Positions 36,710 to 50,846 are shown, counted from the first letter of the stretch. The stretch is 64,000 nucleotides of DNA from Pseudorasbora parva (GCF_024679245.1 NC_090173.1:49702876-49766875); one strand, 5' to 3'. Program-made: numbers and translations. Notes: a model not told the origin generated them from the letters alone.

Positions 36710-37283
36710 GACTATGTGTTGAGTTTAATGTCTCGGGGAATAATTAACTCAAAAGGGATTTAATATTCAATATTCATGAATTTATGAATATAATTTGCTA
36801 GTCGTTCATTACGTATTAAAATTTTCCGATTAGGAAAAATGTTTAATTCAATACAAGTAACCCTTTACGGAATTGCTTGAAATTATCTTACTAAGTTTGT
36901 CCTGCAAATTAGTTATAGACTTTCAAATCAATTCTCAATAAGGGATTACTGCTTTACGAGCGCATAAGAAACATTAACTTTACTGATCAGGACAAAATCA
37001 ATATTTCAAATGGTCGTACAGTTTACTTTACTAAAATAGTACCATAAGCAGTTAGGTAACGTTAGATCGTAAGTTTCATTGACTTTGTGTATGTAGAAGA
37101 ATAACGGATTCCACTCATTAAATGTCTTTTGGAAGTTTAATAAACACAGACTAAAAATAACACTACAATTCACACAGAAAGTACATACTAAATATGCATA
37201 AAGAGAGTATAAATATAGATAGTAAACGAAAGAATATGGTACATAAACAAAAATAATGAATAGACTAAAATGAGAGAGATAAA

Positions 37284-37338
<55 letters not shown>

Positions 37339-37493
37339 CTTCACTTCAGTTACACAGAGAGAGCTCACGAAGTTAGCTTGTCCCAACGGGAAATAGCACG
37401 ACCCTTCTAACAGCAGTTTGGATTTAAGAAATAAGAATACTTGCTTTAGTTTTGGCTTCTCGCGTGTGTGTGTGTGTGTTCCGAGTTCAAGTA
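36710..37493. repeat. spacer with short GA microsatellite (unit 3)
   Basis: AT-rich spacer and an uninterrupted GA tract of about 50 bases (37286-37335): the empty counterpart of the LINE site in unit 2. Confidence 0.8.
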
Positions 37494-38387
37494 CACTGTA
37501 AAAAATGTGTGGTGGTTTTTGTTGGTTTAACTTAAAAAAGTAAGTAACCTGGTTGCCTTAAAATTTTGAGTTTATTGAAATTAAAAATTTGAGTTGATAC
37601 AATGAAGGAAATTAGTTTAATAAATAGAAACTCAAAATATTTTTGTATCTGAACCACATAAAAAATGTGATAAATCATGAAGATAGCACAATTTGGCATG
37701 TTTCACTGCGTCATCAGAAATAACACACATAAATTACCCAATATGGTTACAGAATCTTTTTAAAATCTTTTAATAAAGGTTGTCGAATCTCAAAAAATTT
37801 TCATTGTATTGACTTAACACAAACAAAAAAATGATGTTCAATGTCGCAAACAGTAAACAGCACAAGTGATAATTTTTCACCACTTTGAGATTATTTCGTT
37901 TTATTGGGTGCCCATTTTTCTGAGAGCTCCGACTTGACCACGTGACCGCACTGTACTACCTGACCACTGCAGATTAATTTAGGCGTTGATAGTAACGCAT
38001 CACTGTAAAAAAATATTTCGAAAAAAAGTTACCTGGTTGCCTTAAAATTTTGAGTTCACTGAAATTAAAATTTTGAGTTAATACAAAGAAAATTTTTTGA
38101 GATTCGACAACCTTTATTAAAATATTATTAAAAGATTTTGTAAGCATATTGGGTAATTGTGTGTGTTTTATTTCTGATGATGCAGTGAAACATGCCAAAT
38201 TGTGCTATTTTCATGATTTATCAATTTTTTTATGTGGTTCAGATACAATAATATTTTGAGTTTCTATTTATTAAACAAATTTCCTTCATTGTATTAACTC
38301 AAAGTTTTAATTTCAATAAACTCACAATTTTAAGGCAACCAGGTTACTTACTTTTTTAAGTTAAACCAACCAAAATTTTTTACAGTG
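37494..38387. mobile_element. foldback MITE (between copies 3 and 4)
   Basis: Complete copy with TA flanks. Confidence 0.8.
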
Positions 38388-38472
38388 TAGAAACGCTCAA
38401 ATGTCTCCTCCTTATTATAGTTTATTATAAACCAAATAAGTCTTGAACACAAGTGCTAAATCCGCTCCTCCA

Positions 38473-38710
38473 GGGCTTATCAAACACACCTGAACAAGCT
38501 AATCAAGGTCTTCAAGATTAGGCTAAAACTACAGGCAGCTGCGTTTCATCAGGGTTGGAGTTACTCAGACATTGGATCTTTAAAAAGGCAGTTTCAAAGA
38601 ACCTGCAAACAGTGGTTTATGCTGCAGGGTAAAGCAGCTCGTGTTTAGTGTTGTTTTGAGAGCCTTGTGGGTTCCAGCAGAGTTCATTGTGACCAGCGCA
38701 AGTTGAGAGG
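38473..38710 (+). promoter_or_regulatory. WAP copy 4 promoter and 5' leader
   Basis: TATA-like TTTAAAAA at 38579-38586. Confidence 0.55.
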
Positions 38711-39915
38711 ATGACAGCCCGTGTGTTGTGCTCGTTGAGTGCTGTTTTATTGTGTCTATCTGTCTATTTGAGCACAATAGACGCTGGTGTTGTAGGTGAG
38801 AATTTATCTTATTTACACAGCCTGAGGAAATGCATAAATAAGTGCCTTACAAAATAAGAATATTAACCGTGCAAACCGTGCATTAACCTCAAAGGAAACA
38901 TGGATACAGGTTTCATTTAGTAATTCATAGTAAATATCAAATTGCAAGGAAACTGCAAGAAACACATTGAACTGAAACCATGAAATGGAAAGCCTGAATA
39001 TTCCAGTAAAAACTATTCATTGATGCTAGTGAATGACTTTCAGCATAGTTGTTTTCTGTCATGTGTCTTTTAAACAGCAAAGCCAGGAGAGTGTCCCAGC
39101 ACAAAATCTGGAGCTGGAACGTGTGCTGAGTTGTGTGTTTCTGACCATGACTGTCCTAACAATGAGAAATGCTGCAGCAATGGATGTGGACGTCAGTGTA
39201 TGGCTCCATATACAGGTATTTGTATTAGAATTGGTTGTGTGGTGATTAGTGAGTCTTTTTTTGTTGTCAATAACACGAGCAGGTCATAGCACTGTCAAGC
39301 ACTCAATAGCTTTACAAAACTAGGAGATGAGGAAGATTAATACTAAAACACTAATCACTCTGTAAGTTACACGTACTATTCATGATTTGATCATTTTGTG
39401 CTGTACGAGACTGAATGCTGCTGAAAAAACAGACTAAACCGGCTGTTTGTGTCCCTTCAGTGAAGCCTGCAGCTGAACCAACTTTGCCAGCAGCTGAACC
39501 AACTTTGCCAGCAGCTGAACCAACTTTGCCAGCAGCCGAACCATCATTGCCTGCAGCTGAACCAACTTTGCCTGAAGCCGAACCATTGTTGCCCTCATCC
39601 CAGCCCCCTGTGCCTGAATCCGAGCCCTCAGCCCAGCCCCCTGTGCCCACAGCCCAGCCCCCTGTGGCCAAATCTGTGCCTGCAGCCCAGCCTCCTGTGC
39701 CCACAGCCCGGCCCCTTATGCCCAAATCTGTGCCCGCAGCCCAGCCCCTTGTGCCCAAAACCGTGCCCGCAGCCCGACTGCCGCCGCGTAAAGCTAAACT
39801 GCTGTTACTTGCAGCCCAACCAAAGTCTCCAGGGAAGCCTGCAGCTAAATTGCTGACACCTGTAGCCAACCTGCCAAAGCCTGCACCAAATAAAACCAAG
39901 AGCCTTATCCCTTAA
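38711..39915 (+). CDS. secreted WAP-domain protein with proline-rich repeat tail, copy 4 (shortest)
   Basis: Exons 38711-38795, 39078-39215 and 39461-39915 (TAA), predicted 225 aa. The tail keeps six heptads, but the HLP that joins the exon start to the first heptad is deleted, and only one 11-mer remains. The basic C-terminus and the WAP domain are unchanged. All losses are whole codons, so the frame is kept despite strong contraction. Confidence 0.85.
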
Positions 39916-39920
39916 TGCCA

Positions 39921-39926
39921 AATAAA
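39921..39926 (+). terminator. polyadenylation signal, WAP copy 4
   Basis: AATAAA six bases after the stop codon. Confidence 0.7.
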
Positions 39927-42338
39927 TGTTATGTTTGGTGAAATGTGTGCTTTCTTTTTTATTATCCATTTTTAGGAGTTTGGTAACAATTGGTTCTTTA
40001 TTTCCATGGTTTGGCAAAAATTAAAGGCCTGCTAAAGCTGTTTGTCTAACTATATTTACCATGTTATAACGTGTACTCTCTAGCTTCTGCCAGACTGCCT
40101 TCTGTGTTCAGCTTATGGAAAAGTGTAACTGACAAGGTGTAAGCATTACACTGCAAGCGGTGCTATTTATGCACTTAAGTTGACTAAGGAGAAGCTAGAT
40201 CTCCTTGCAAGGTTTAAATCGGGTGTTTTTTTGTTTTTTTGTTTTTTTTGTGCACTACAGAGGCCTTTTCTTAACCCCCGCAGAGCTGTGTACTCATGGA
40301 TGCATTTATATTCTGGCCTCCCTTATAATGCTGGGATTAGCCATGAACTGTCTCATAATGTGTCTTTCTCTTATCTGAAAGATTAATAATCCTATGATGA
40401 GCATCAATGACTCATTCATGGGGTAGTTCAAGTGACCCATCCTTAAGTCAAATCAAAAGTTTTATTATCTGGAGCTTCATTTAGACCCTGCTCTCAGTGG
40501 TCAAAACAGAGTACAAAAGTGTTCAAAATTAGATTTTTTTTTTTATACTAGTTTTGTACATTAATATTCTGTAACTCAATAAAAATTGATTGCAAAAATA
40601 GAAAAGAATCCTGACTAAATCCAGCAGTGCAGAATCATCAATTATTGATGACACTTTGAAGGGATGTTAAAGGGAGCAAAGATAGATAATTTCACCTGAT
40701 TCAATTCCTCGCATCCTGAAGGGGTAGAGCTAAGGCGCAAGGAATCTAGGTAAGGAAACGAGGATGCACAAATACGAATTGGGAAGTGTAAACTCCATCT
40801 TTTTGGCCTAACGTAGGAATCCAACAGCTGGTCGAAGGACTTCTTGCGTGTATGTCTTTTTCAGGTGTTTCTTTAAAGAACTGCAATTTATTAAAATGTG
40901 AAGATCCAGTTTTAAATCTGACTCCATGTTGAATTTAATCTGACTCTAATTGTGTGTAGTTTCATTGAGTTTGTTACGTTGATAAATGTACGGCTGATCG
41001 TATGATTAGTTGTGATTTAATTTAGATCTTTAATTTCTCTGAGTATCTCTACTTCTCACTTTCTTCGTTCATCAACGACCCGATATCGCTCAGAGACATA
41101 ATGTTCGCGATGTACATTTGCTCACGGTCCCAGACTGGCCATTTCTGATATTAGTCAGAGGATGGCAGAGTGAATATTTTACCTTTAAGAGGTTGCGCCT
41201 GCTCACTCATCTTAAAGCGTAATGGGAATAATAATCACAGGAACTGCAACTTGCTAATACAGTGATAGTCAGAAATCAGATTATCCCTAATGCTGTGCTC
41301 CATGCTCCAGTCATTGAGTCCTGCACTTTGATCTATCCTGGCACCAAATCTGTGGTAATAAAGGACTCCGATTGATCCATACTAAAAGAAGCGGCCTTAG
41401 AATAATCCAAGGTAAATCAAAGTTAATGTTTATTTTAGCCAGGCAAAAACATCAAAATAAAGAAATTAAAAGACAATTATACACAACTGATCATCATAAA
41501 ATGTAACTCAATTATAAAATAGTTAAACATAGTTTCAAAGAGTCATCATTTACCTTGCAATAGAGACTTACCGCAACAGTGTGGGAAGTTCTGGATACAG
41601 ATGCTTCCCTGAGTGGTTTGCCCCTTCTCCTTAAATACTAGAACAATAAACATTTAGCACCCAAATATTTATGCAGCTTTTGGTTCTTTTCTCGTGCCCA
41701 AATGGTCCCACCTATCCTTGGGGCCTGACAGCAAATGTTTATCAAAAGATCTTTATGAGCATCTCCCCACACCAGAAAAACAAACCCGGTTGTCCTTCTT
41801 TTACGACCTGTTTTACTAGTGCGGGAATGTAACCTATTCCACTGATGTGAGAATGAAACCTGTTTACCAATCACACCAAAAGTATTTATTTTGACCATAC
41901 AAAGCAGTATCTGCGAGATTTGCATGTTTGTGTAGCCCTGAGACAGTCGGCGAGAGGGTCCTATCTCGGCAGGGGTGAGGAAATGGGATTGGACCAGGTG
42001 GAGTCTTGTTTTCTCTTGTATTCAGTGAGTGAAGTCTTATTGCAGCTTTGATCCCTTGAGTTTGTTCTCAGGTGAAATCCATTCTTACAGTTGCACCCAA
42101 TGTGAATGTGTAAAAAAACAACAACAAACAAACAAAAAAAATCGGGAAAGAGCTTTGAGATCGACTGTACAAATAGATCTGAAAAGAAATCGGAGGTATA
42201 TTATTACAGACTGCCGAAAGCTACAGAAAAGAGAAGCAAATGGTTCGCTGCAAGACACAACTGCACTCCAGACAGTGAAACGTGAATTTGCAGATATCAG
42301 TTTGTGCCAGTGTTGAATTTTGGGGTAAACTTAAACCA
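39927..42338. other. unit 4 spacer, no gene recognised
   Basis: Longest version of the spacer. GGCACCAAATCTGTGGTAAT near 41340 resembles an LTR edge next to a primer site on the minus strand, and a TATTTAAGG reading lies near 41630 on that strand, so an old LTR fragment is possible but not established. Confidence 0.5.
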
Positions 42339-42770
42339 TATACACCGATCAGGAATAACATTATGAAAAGTGAATTGAATAACACTGATTATCTCTACAT
42401 CACGGCACCTGTTAATGGGTGGCATATATTCGGCAGCAAGTGAACATTTTGTTCTCAAAGTTGATATGTTAGAAGCAGGAAAGATGGACAAGTGTAAGGA
42501 TTTGAGCAAGTTTGACAAGGGCCAAATGTGATGCTAGATGACTGGGTCAAAGCATATTGTGGGGTGTTCCCCGTCTGCAGTGGTCAGCATCTATCGTAAG
42601 TGTTCCAAAACAGTCCAAGAACAGTGGTGAACCAGCGACAGGTCATGGTTGGCCAAGGCTCATTGATGCATGTGGGTAGCAAAGGCTGGCATGTGGGGGC
42701 AATATCTCAAATTGCTCAAGAAGTTAATGCTGGTTCTGAGGTGTCAGAATACACAGCATGGGGCTGCATA
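42339..42770 (+). mobile_element. Tc1-like transposase fragment (unit 4)
   Basis: Same truncated fragment and junction. Confidence 0.7.
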
Positions 42771-45328
42771 ATTTTAACATTCACATAGACAATGCTGAAT
42801 CCAGTACAACAAAAGAGCTCATGACTGTTCTTAACACTTTTGATTTGACACAGCCTGTAAATGGACCCACACACAATCGTGGACACACTCTAGATTTACT
42901 TATCAGTAATGGTCTAAACATTTCATCGATTGTTATTAAGGATGTGGCACTGTCTGATCATTTCTGTATTTTCTTTGATATATCAATCTCTCCTCCCATT
43001 GAAGCTAGATCTGTCTCTGTAAAAAAAGAGATGCTTAAATGAGAACACTAATGTGCTGTTCATGAAGGCTTTAACACCAAGCATATCTGCAGACTCTGTT
43101 GATTTTCTCCTTGACTCTCTAACTCAAAAGTTAAGAGTGTAATTGATGATATTGCTCCTCTGAAAGTCAGGAAAAAGAGTGGCAAACAAAAGGCACCATG
43201 GAGAAACTCAACAGCAGTTCAAATAACGAAAAGACAATGCAGAAAATCTGAACGCAAGTGGCGGAAGACAAAACTTGTAATCCATTATAACGTCTATATA
43301 GACAGCCTTCATGCTTTCAATGTGGAACTAGTCAAAGCTAGACAGACCTTCATCTCAAATATTATAAACAGAAACATTAACAACACGCGCACTCTTTTTG
43401 CTACTGTAGACAGACTAACAAACCCCCTGAGTCACATTCCCAGAGAAATGCTCTCAGACAGCAAATGCAGCGAGTTTGCTTCCTTCTTTTCAGAGGAAAT
43501 AAAAAATAGCAGAAAGGCAATCAGCACATCCTTGAGTTTCTTTGGGGTCAGTCAGATCAAACCAAAACCTCAGAAAGTTACTATGTCAGATTTCGAAACA
43601 ATTGACGGTAACATTTTAGAAGACACAGTACAGCACCTTAACACATCAACCTGCGCCACTGAAACACTCCCAACTTCTTTTTTCAAAGGTGTGTTTAACT
43701 GTTTAGAAGCAGATCTCTAAGAAGTGGTAAACTCCTCACTTCTCTATGGGACACTTTTCCAACCGCCCTTAAAACTGCAATAGTTAAGCCTCTTCTGAAA
43801 AAGAGAAATCTGGATAACTCCATATTGAGCAACTACAGACCAATCTCAAATCTCCCCTTCATAGGCAAACTCATTGAAAAAGTTGTTTTCAATCAGCTGA
43901 ACAAATTCTTAAACTCAAACGGACACTTTGACAATTTTCAATCTGGTTTCCGACCGCATCACAGCACAGAGACAGCGCTCATAAAGATTATAAATGATAT
44001 TCGCTTAAATACTGATACAGGTAAAACATCAATTCTGGTACAACTGGACCTCAGTGCTGCATTCGACACTGTTGACCACAACATACTTCTTGACAGGCTG
44101 GAAAACTGGGTCGGGCTTTCTGGGAAGGTCCTCAAATGGTTCCGGTCATACTTAGAAGGGAGAGGTTATTATGTGAGTATAGGTGACCATAAGTCTGAGT
44201 GGACATCCATGGCATGTGGCGTCCCACAAGGGTCAATTCTGGCACCACTCCTATTTAACCTGTATATGCTGCCACTGAGCCAAATAATGAAAAAGAACAA
44301 AATTGCTTACCACAGCTATGCTGACAATACCCAGATCTACTTAGCACTATCACCTAATGACTACAGCCCCATTGACTCCCTGTGCAAATGCATTGATGAA
44401 GTTAACAACTGGATGTGCCAAAAGTATCTTCAGTTAAACAAAGACAAAACTGAAATCACTACATTTGGAAACAAAGATTAAATTCTCAAGGTGAACGAAA
44501 AAGATAACAAAAAGTCAAGTCAGGAATCTTGGAGTGATTTTGGAGTCAGACCTGAGTTTCAGTAGTCATGTCAAAGCAATAACTAAATCAGCATACTATC
44601 ATCTGAAAAATATTGCAAGAATTAGATGTTTTGTCTCCAGGCAAGACTTAGAGAAACTGGTTCATGCTTTCATCACCAGTAGGGTGGACTATTGTAATGG
44701 CCTTCTCACCCAAAAAGACCATTAGACAGCTGCAGCTCATACAGAACGCTGCTGCCAGGATTCTGAGCAGAACCAGAAAATATGACCATATCACACCAGT
44801 CCTCAGGTCTTTACACTGGCTTCCAGTTACATCTAGGATCGCTTTTAAAGTACTATTACTTGTTTATAAATCACTCAATGACCTAGGACCTCAGTACATT
44901 GCAGATATGCTGATTAAATACAAACCAAACAGATCACTCAGATCAGCAGGAGAATCAAGTCAGTTAGAAATACCAAGAGTTCACTCAAAGCAAGGAGAGT
45001 CTGCTTTTAGCTATTATGCCAGCCGTAGTTGGAACCAGCTTCCTGAACAGATCAGATGTGCTCCAACAGTAGCCACATTCAAATCCAGACTCAAAACAGA
45101 TCTGTTTAGCTCTGCATTTACTGAATGAGCTCCGTGCCACTGTACGTCCGACTGATTGCACCTTATCTATTCATCATTTTTTAAATTCTTTTAAAAACTG
45201 TTTTAGTTTACCTTTGTCCTTTTCTTTGGTTATCATCATTTAATTATTTTTAATTCTCTTTACAACTGTTTCTATTTTTATTTTGATGCATTGCATTCTT
45301 TTTCTTATGCATTTGTAACAAAAATGTG
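42771..45328 (+). mobile_element. L2/CR1-type LINE, truncated and decayed (unit 4)
   Basis: Pieces at 42758-43042, 43322-43720, 43825-44481, 44534-44725 and 44664-45128. The reverse transcriptase active site reads YADN (AAT at 44326-44328) instead of YADD, losing a catalytic Asp. Has the longer reading near 44530 shared with unit 1. Confidence 0.85.
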
Positions 45329-45901
45329 ACTATGTGTTGAGTTTAATGTCTCGGGGAATAATTAACTCAAAAGGGATTTAATATTCAATATTCATGAATT
45401 TATGAATATAATTTGCTAGTCGTTCATTACGTATTAAAATTTTCCGATTAGGAAAAATGTTTAATTCAATACAAGTAACCCTTTACGGAATTGCTTGAAA
45501 TTATCTTACTAAGTTTGTCCTGCAAATTAGTTATAGACTTTCAAATCAATTCTCAATAAGGGATTACTGCTTTACGAGCGCATAAGAAACATTAACTTTA
45601 CTGATCAGGACAAAATCAATATTTCAAATGGTCGTACAGTTTACTTTACTAAAATAGTACCATAAGCAGTTAGGTAACGTTAGATCGTAAGTTTCATTGA
45701 CTTTGTGTATGTAGAAGAATAACGGATTCCACTCATTAAATGTCTTTTGGAAGTTTAATAAACACAGACTAAAAATAACACTACAATTCACACAGAAAGT
45801 ACATACTAAATATGCATAAAGAGAGTATAAATATAGATAGTAAACGAAAGAATATGGTACATAAACAAAAATAATGAATAGACTAAAATGAGAGAGATAA
45901 A

Positions 45902-45956
<55 letters not shown>

Positions 45957-46111
45957 CTTCACTTCAGTTACACAGAGAGAGCTCACGAAGTTAGCTTGTC
46001 CCAACGGGAAATAGCACGACCCTTCTAACAGCAGTTTGGATTTAAGAAATAAGAATACTTGCTTTAGTTTTGGCTTCTCGCGCGTGTGTGTGTGTGTTCC
46101 GAGTTCAAGTA
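45329..46111. repeat. spacer with short GA microsatellite (unit 4)
   Basis: AT-rich spacer and an uninterrupted GA tract at about 45904-45952. Confidence 0.8.
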
Positions 46112-47005
46112 CACTGTAAAAAATGTGTGGTGGTTTTTGTTGGTTTAACTTAAAAAAGTAAGTAACCTGGTTGCCTTAAAATTTTGAGTTTATTGAAATT
46201 AAAAATTTGAGTTGATACAATGAAGGAAATTAGTTTAATAAATAGAAACTCAAAATATTTTTGTATCTGAACCACATAAAAAATGTGATAAATCATGAAG
46301 ATAGCACAATTTGGCATGTTTCACTGCGTCATCAGAAATAACACACATAAATTACCCAATATGGTTACAAAATCTTTTTAAAATCTTTTAATAAAGGTTG
46401 TCGAATCTCAAAAAATTTTCATTGTATTGACTTAACACAAACAAAAAAATGATGTTCAATGTCGCAAACAGTAAACAGCACAAGTGATAATTTTTCACCA
46501 CTTTGAGATTATTTCGTTTTATTGGGTGCCCATTTTTCTGAGAGCTCCGACTTGACCACGTGAACGCACTGTACTACCTGACCACTGCAGATTAATTTAG
46601 GCGTTGATAGTAACGCATCACTGTAAAAAAATATTTCGAAAAAAAGTTACCTGGTTGCCTTAAAATTTTGAGTTCCCTGAAATTAAAATTTTGAGTTAAT
46701 ACAATGAAAATTTTTTGAGATTCGACAACCTTTATTAAAATATTATTAAAAGATTTTGTAAGCATATTGGGTAATTGTGTGTGTTTTATTTCTGATGATG
46801 CAGTGAAACATGCCAAATAGTGCTATTTTCACGATTTATCAATTTTTTTATGTGGTTCAGATACAATAATATTTTGAGTTTCTATTTATTAAACAAATTT
46901 CCTTCATTGTATTAACTCAAAGTTTTAATTTCAATAAACTCACAATTTTAAGGCAACCAGGTTACTTACTTTTTTAAGTTAAACCAACCAAAAAATTTTA
47001 CAGTG
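46112..47005. mobile_element. foldback MITE (between copies 4 and 5)
   Basis: Complete copy with TA flanks. Confidence 0.8.
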
Positions 47006-47090
47006 TAGAAACGCTCAAATGTCTCCTCCTTATTATAGTTTATTATAAACCAAATAAGTCTTGAACACAAGTGCTAAATCCGCTCCTCCA

Positions 47091-47328
47091 GGGCTTATCA
47101 AACACACCTGAACAAGCTAATCAAGGTCTTCAAGATTAGGCTAAAACTACAGGCAGCTGCGTTTCATCAGGGTTGGAGTTACTCAGACATTGGATCTTTA
47201 AAAAGGCAGTTTCAAAGAACCTGCAAACAGTGGTTTATGCTGCAGGGTAAAGCAGCTCGTGTTTAGTGTTGTTTTGAGAGCCTTGTGGGTTCCAGCAGAG
47301 TTCATTGTGACCAGCGCAAGTTGAGAGG
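47091..47328 (+). promoter_or_regulatory. WAP copy 5 promoter and 5' leader
   Basis: TATA-like TTTAAAAA at 47197-47204. Confidence 0.55.
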
Positions 47329-48951
47329 ATGACAGCCCGTGTGTTGTGCTCATTGAGTGCTGTTTTATTGTGTCTATCTGTCTATTTGAGCACAATAGAC
47401 GCTGGTGTTGTAGGTGAGAATTTATCTTATTTACACAGCCTGAGGAAATGCATAAATAAGTGCCTTACAAAATAAGAATATTAACCGTGCAAACCGTGCA
47501 TTAACCTCAAAGGAAACATGGATACAGTTTTCATTTAGTAATTCATAGTAAATATCAAATTGCAAGGAAACTGCAAGAAACACATTGAACTGAAACCATG
47601 AAATGGAAAGCCTGAATATTCCAGTAAAAACTATTCATTGATGCTAGTGAATGACTTTCAGCATAGTTGTTTTCTGTCATGTGTCTTTTAAACAGCAAAG
47701 CCAGGAGAGTGTCCCAGCACAAAATCTGGAGCTGGAACGTGTGCTGAGTTGTGTGTTTCTGACCATGACTGTCCTAACAATGAGAAATGCTGCAGCAATG
47801 GATGTGGACGTCAGTGTATGGCTCCATATACAGGTATTTGTATTAGAATTGGTTGTGGTGATTAGTGAGTCTTTTTTTGTTGTCAATAACACGAGCAGGT
47901 CATAGCACTGTCAAGCACTCAATAGCTTTACAAAACTAGGAGATGAGGAAGATTAATACTAAAACACTAATCACTCTGTAAGTTACACGTACTATTCATG
48001 ATTTGATCATTTTGTGCTGTACGAGACTGAATGCTGCTGAAAGAACAGACTAAACCGGCTGTTTGTGTCCCTTCAGTGAAGCCTGCAGCCCATTTGCCAG
48101 CAGCCGAACCATCATTGCCTGCAGCTGAACCAACTTTGCCAGCAGCCGAACCATCATTGCCTGCAGCTGAACCAACTTTGCCAGCAGCCGAACCATCATT
48201 GCCTGCAGCTGAACCAACTTTGCCTGAAGCCGAACCATTGTTGCCCTCATCCCAGCCCCCTGTGCCTGAATCCGAGCCCTCATCCCAGCCCCCTGTGCCT
48301 GAATCCGAGCCCTCATCCCAGCCCCCTGTGCCTGAGTCCGAGCCCTCATCCGAGCCCTCATCCCAGCCCCCTGTGCCTGAGTCCGAGCCCTCAGCTCAGC
48401 CCCCTGTGCCTGAGTCCGAGCCCTCATCCGAGCCCTCATCCCAGCCCCCTGTGTCTGAATCCGAGCCCTCAGCCCAGCCCCCTGTGCCCACAGCCCAGCC
48501 CCCTGTGCCCGCAGCCCGGCCCCTTATGCCCAAATCCGTGCCTGCAGCCCAGCCTCCTGTGCCCGCAGCCCGGCCCCTTATGCCCAAATCTGTGCCCGCA
48601 GCCCAGCCCCCTGTGGCCAAATCTGTGCCTGCAGCCCAGCCTCCTGTGCCCGCAGCCCGGCCCCTTATGCCCAAATCTGTGCCCGCAGCCCAGCCCCCTG
48701 TGGCCAAATCTGTGCCTGCAGCCCAGCCTCCTGTGCCCGCAGCCCGGCCCCTTATGCCCAAATCTGTGCCTGCAGCCCAGCCCCTTGTGCCCAAATCCGT
48801 GCCCGCAGCCCGACTGCCGCCGCGTAAAGCTAAACTGCCGTTACTTGCAGCCCAACCAAAGTCTCCAGGGAAGCCTGCAGCTAAATTGCTGACACCTGTA
48901 GCCAACCTGCCAAAGCCTGCACCAAATAAAACCAAGAGCCTTATCCCTTAA
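47329..48951 (+). CDS. secreted WAP-domain protein with proline-rich repeat tail, copy 5 (longest)
   Basis: Exons 47329-47413, 47696-47833 and 48077-48951 (TAA), predicted 365 aa. Seven heptads, six 11-mers (one reading VSESEP) with two SSEP inserts, and four copies of the PAARPLMPKSVPAAQPPV block, against one in copies 1, 2 and 4. The tail alone is about 290 residues, with almost no hydrophobic or aromatic residues before the basic end, so it is probably extended and disordered. It shares PAARP and KSVPAARL readings with copy 1 rather than with its nearer neighbours. Confidence 0.85.
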
Positions 48952-48956
48952 TGCCA

Positions 48957-48962
48957 AATAAA
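48957..48962 (+). terminator. polyadenylation signal, WAP copy 5
   Basis: AATAAA six bases after the stop codon. Confidence 0.7.
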
Positions 48963-50846
48963 TGTTATGTTTGGTGAAATGTGTGCTTTTTTTTTTTATT
49001 ATCCATTTTTAGGAGTTTGGTAACAATTGGTTCTTTATTTCCATGGTTTGGCAAAAATTAAAGGCCTGCTGAAGCTGTTTGTCTAACTATATTTACCATG
49101 TTATAACGTGTACTCTCTAGCTTCTGCCAGACTGCCTTCTGTGTTCAGCTTATGGAAAAGTGTAACTGACAAGGTGTAAGCATTACACTGCAAGCGGTGC
49201 TATTTATGCACTTAAGTTGACTGAGGAGAAGCTAGATCTCCTTGCAAGGTTTAAATCGGGTGTTTTTTTTTTTTGTTTTTTTTGTGCACTACAGAGGCCT
49301 TTTCTTAACCCCCGCAGAGCTGTGTACTCATTGATGCATTTATATTCTGGCCTCCCATTATAATGCTGGGATTAGCCATGAACTGTCTCATAATGTGTCT
49401 TTCTCTTATCTGAAAGATTAATAATCCTATGATGAGCATCAATGACTCATTCATGGGGTAGTTCAAGTGAACCATCCTTAAGTCAAATCAAAAGTTTTAT
49501 TATCTGGAGCTTCATTTAGACCCTGCTCTCAGTGGTCAAAACAGAGTACAAAAGTGTTCAAAATTAGATTTTTTTTTTTTAATACTAGTTTTGTACATTA
49601 ATATTCTGTAACTCAATAAAAATTGATTGCAAAAATAGAAAAGAATCCTGACTAAATCCAGCAGTGCAGAATCATCAATTATTGATGACACTTTGAAGGG
49701 ATGTTAAAGGGAGCAAAGATAGATAATTTCTCCTGATTCAATTCCTCGCATCCTGAAGGGGTAGAGCTAAGGCGCAAGGAATCTAGGTAAGGAAACGAGG
49801 ATGCACAAATACGAATTGGGAAGTGTTAACTCCATCTTTTTGGCCTAACGTAGGAATCCAACAGCTGGTCGAAGGACTTCTGCGTGAATGTCTTTTTCAG
49901 GTGTTTCTTTAAAGAACTGCAATTTATTAAAATGTGAAGATCCAGTTTTAAATCTGACTCCATGTTGAATTTAATCTGACTCTAATTGTGTGTAGTTTCA
50001 TTGAGTTTGTTACGTTGATAAATGTACGGCTGATCGTATGATTAGTTGTGATTTAATTTAGATCTTTAATTTCTCTGAGTATCTCTACTTCTCACTTTCT
50101 TCGTTCATCAACGACCCGATATCGCTCAGAGACATAATGTTCGCGATGTACATTTGCTCACGGTCCCAGACTGGCCATTTCTGATATTAGTCAGAGGATG
50201 GCAGAGTGAATATTTTACCTTTAAGAGGTTGCGCCTGCTCACTCATCTTAAAGCGTAATGGGAATAATAATCACAGGAACTGCAACTTGCTAATACAGTG
50301 ATAGTCAGAAATCAGATTATCCCTAATGCTGTGCTCCATGCTCCAGTCATTGAGTCCTGCACTTTGATCTATCCTGGCACCAAATCTGTGGTAATAAAGG
50401 ACTCCGATTGATCCATACTAAAAGAAGCGGCCTTAGAATAATCCAAGGTAAATCAAAGTTAATGTTTATTTTAGCCAGGCAAAAACATCAAAATAAAGAA
50501 ATTAAAAGACAATTATACACAACTGATCATCATACAATATAACTCAATTATAAAATAGTTAAACATAGTTTCAAAGAGTCATCATTTACCTGGCAATAGA
50601 GACTTACCGCAACAGTGTGGGAAGTTCTGGATACAGATGCTTCCCTGAGTGGTTTGCCCCTTCTCCTTAAATACTAGAACAATAAACATTTAGCACCCAC
50701 TTATTTATGCAGCTTTTGGTTCTTTTCTCGTGCCCAAATGGTCCCACCTATCCTTGGGGCCTGACAGCAAAAAAAAAAATCAAAAGATCTTTATGAGCAT
50801 CTCCCCACACCAGAAAAACACATCTGGTTGTCCTTCTTTTATGACC
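48963..50846. other. unit 5 spacer, no gene recognised
   Basis: Spacer homologous to unit 4 up to the break. The last 100 bases are more diverged (an A-run near 50770 and ATCTGGTTG for CCCGGTTG). Confidence 0.6.

Larger units (their letters stand above)
30082..38387 (+). repeat. tandem array unit 3
   Basis: 8,306 bases. Its L2 element alone keeps the unbroken GLLTGLPKK reading near 36070, but it has its own frameshift and stop. Confidence 0.85.
38388..47005 (+). repeat. tandem array unit 4
   Basis: 8,618 bases. Retains the stretch of about 0.5 kb (about 40998-41510) missing from units 2 and 3. Confidence 0.85.
47006..50846 (+). repeat. tandem array unit 5, truncated by element B
   Basis: Homology to the other units stops at 50846 in the spacer, where the LTR terminus TGTAGCAAATTAG begins. 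It therefore lacks the Tc1-like fragment, L2 and GA tract. Confidence 0.85.
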
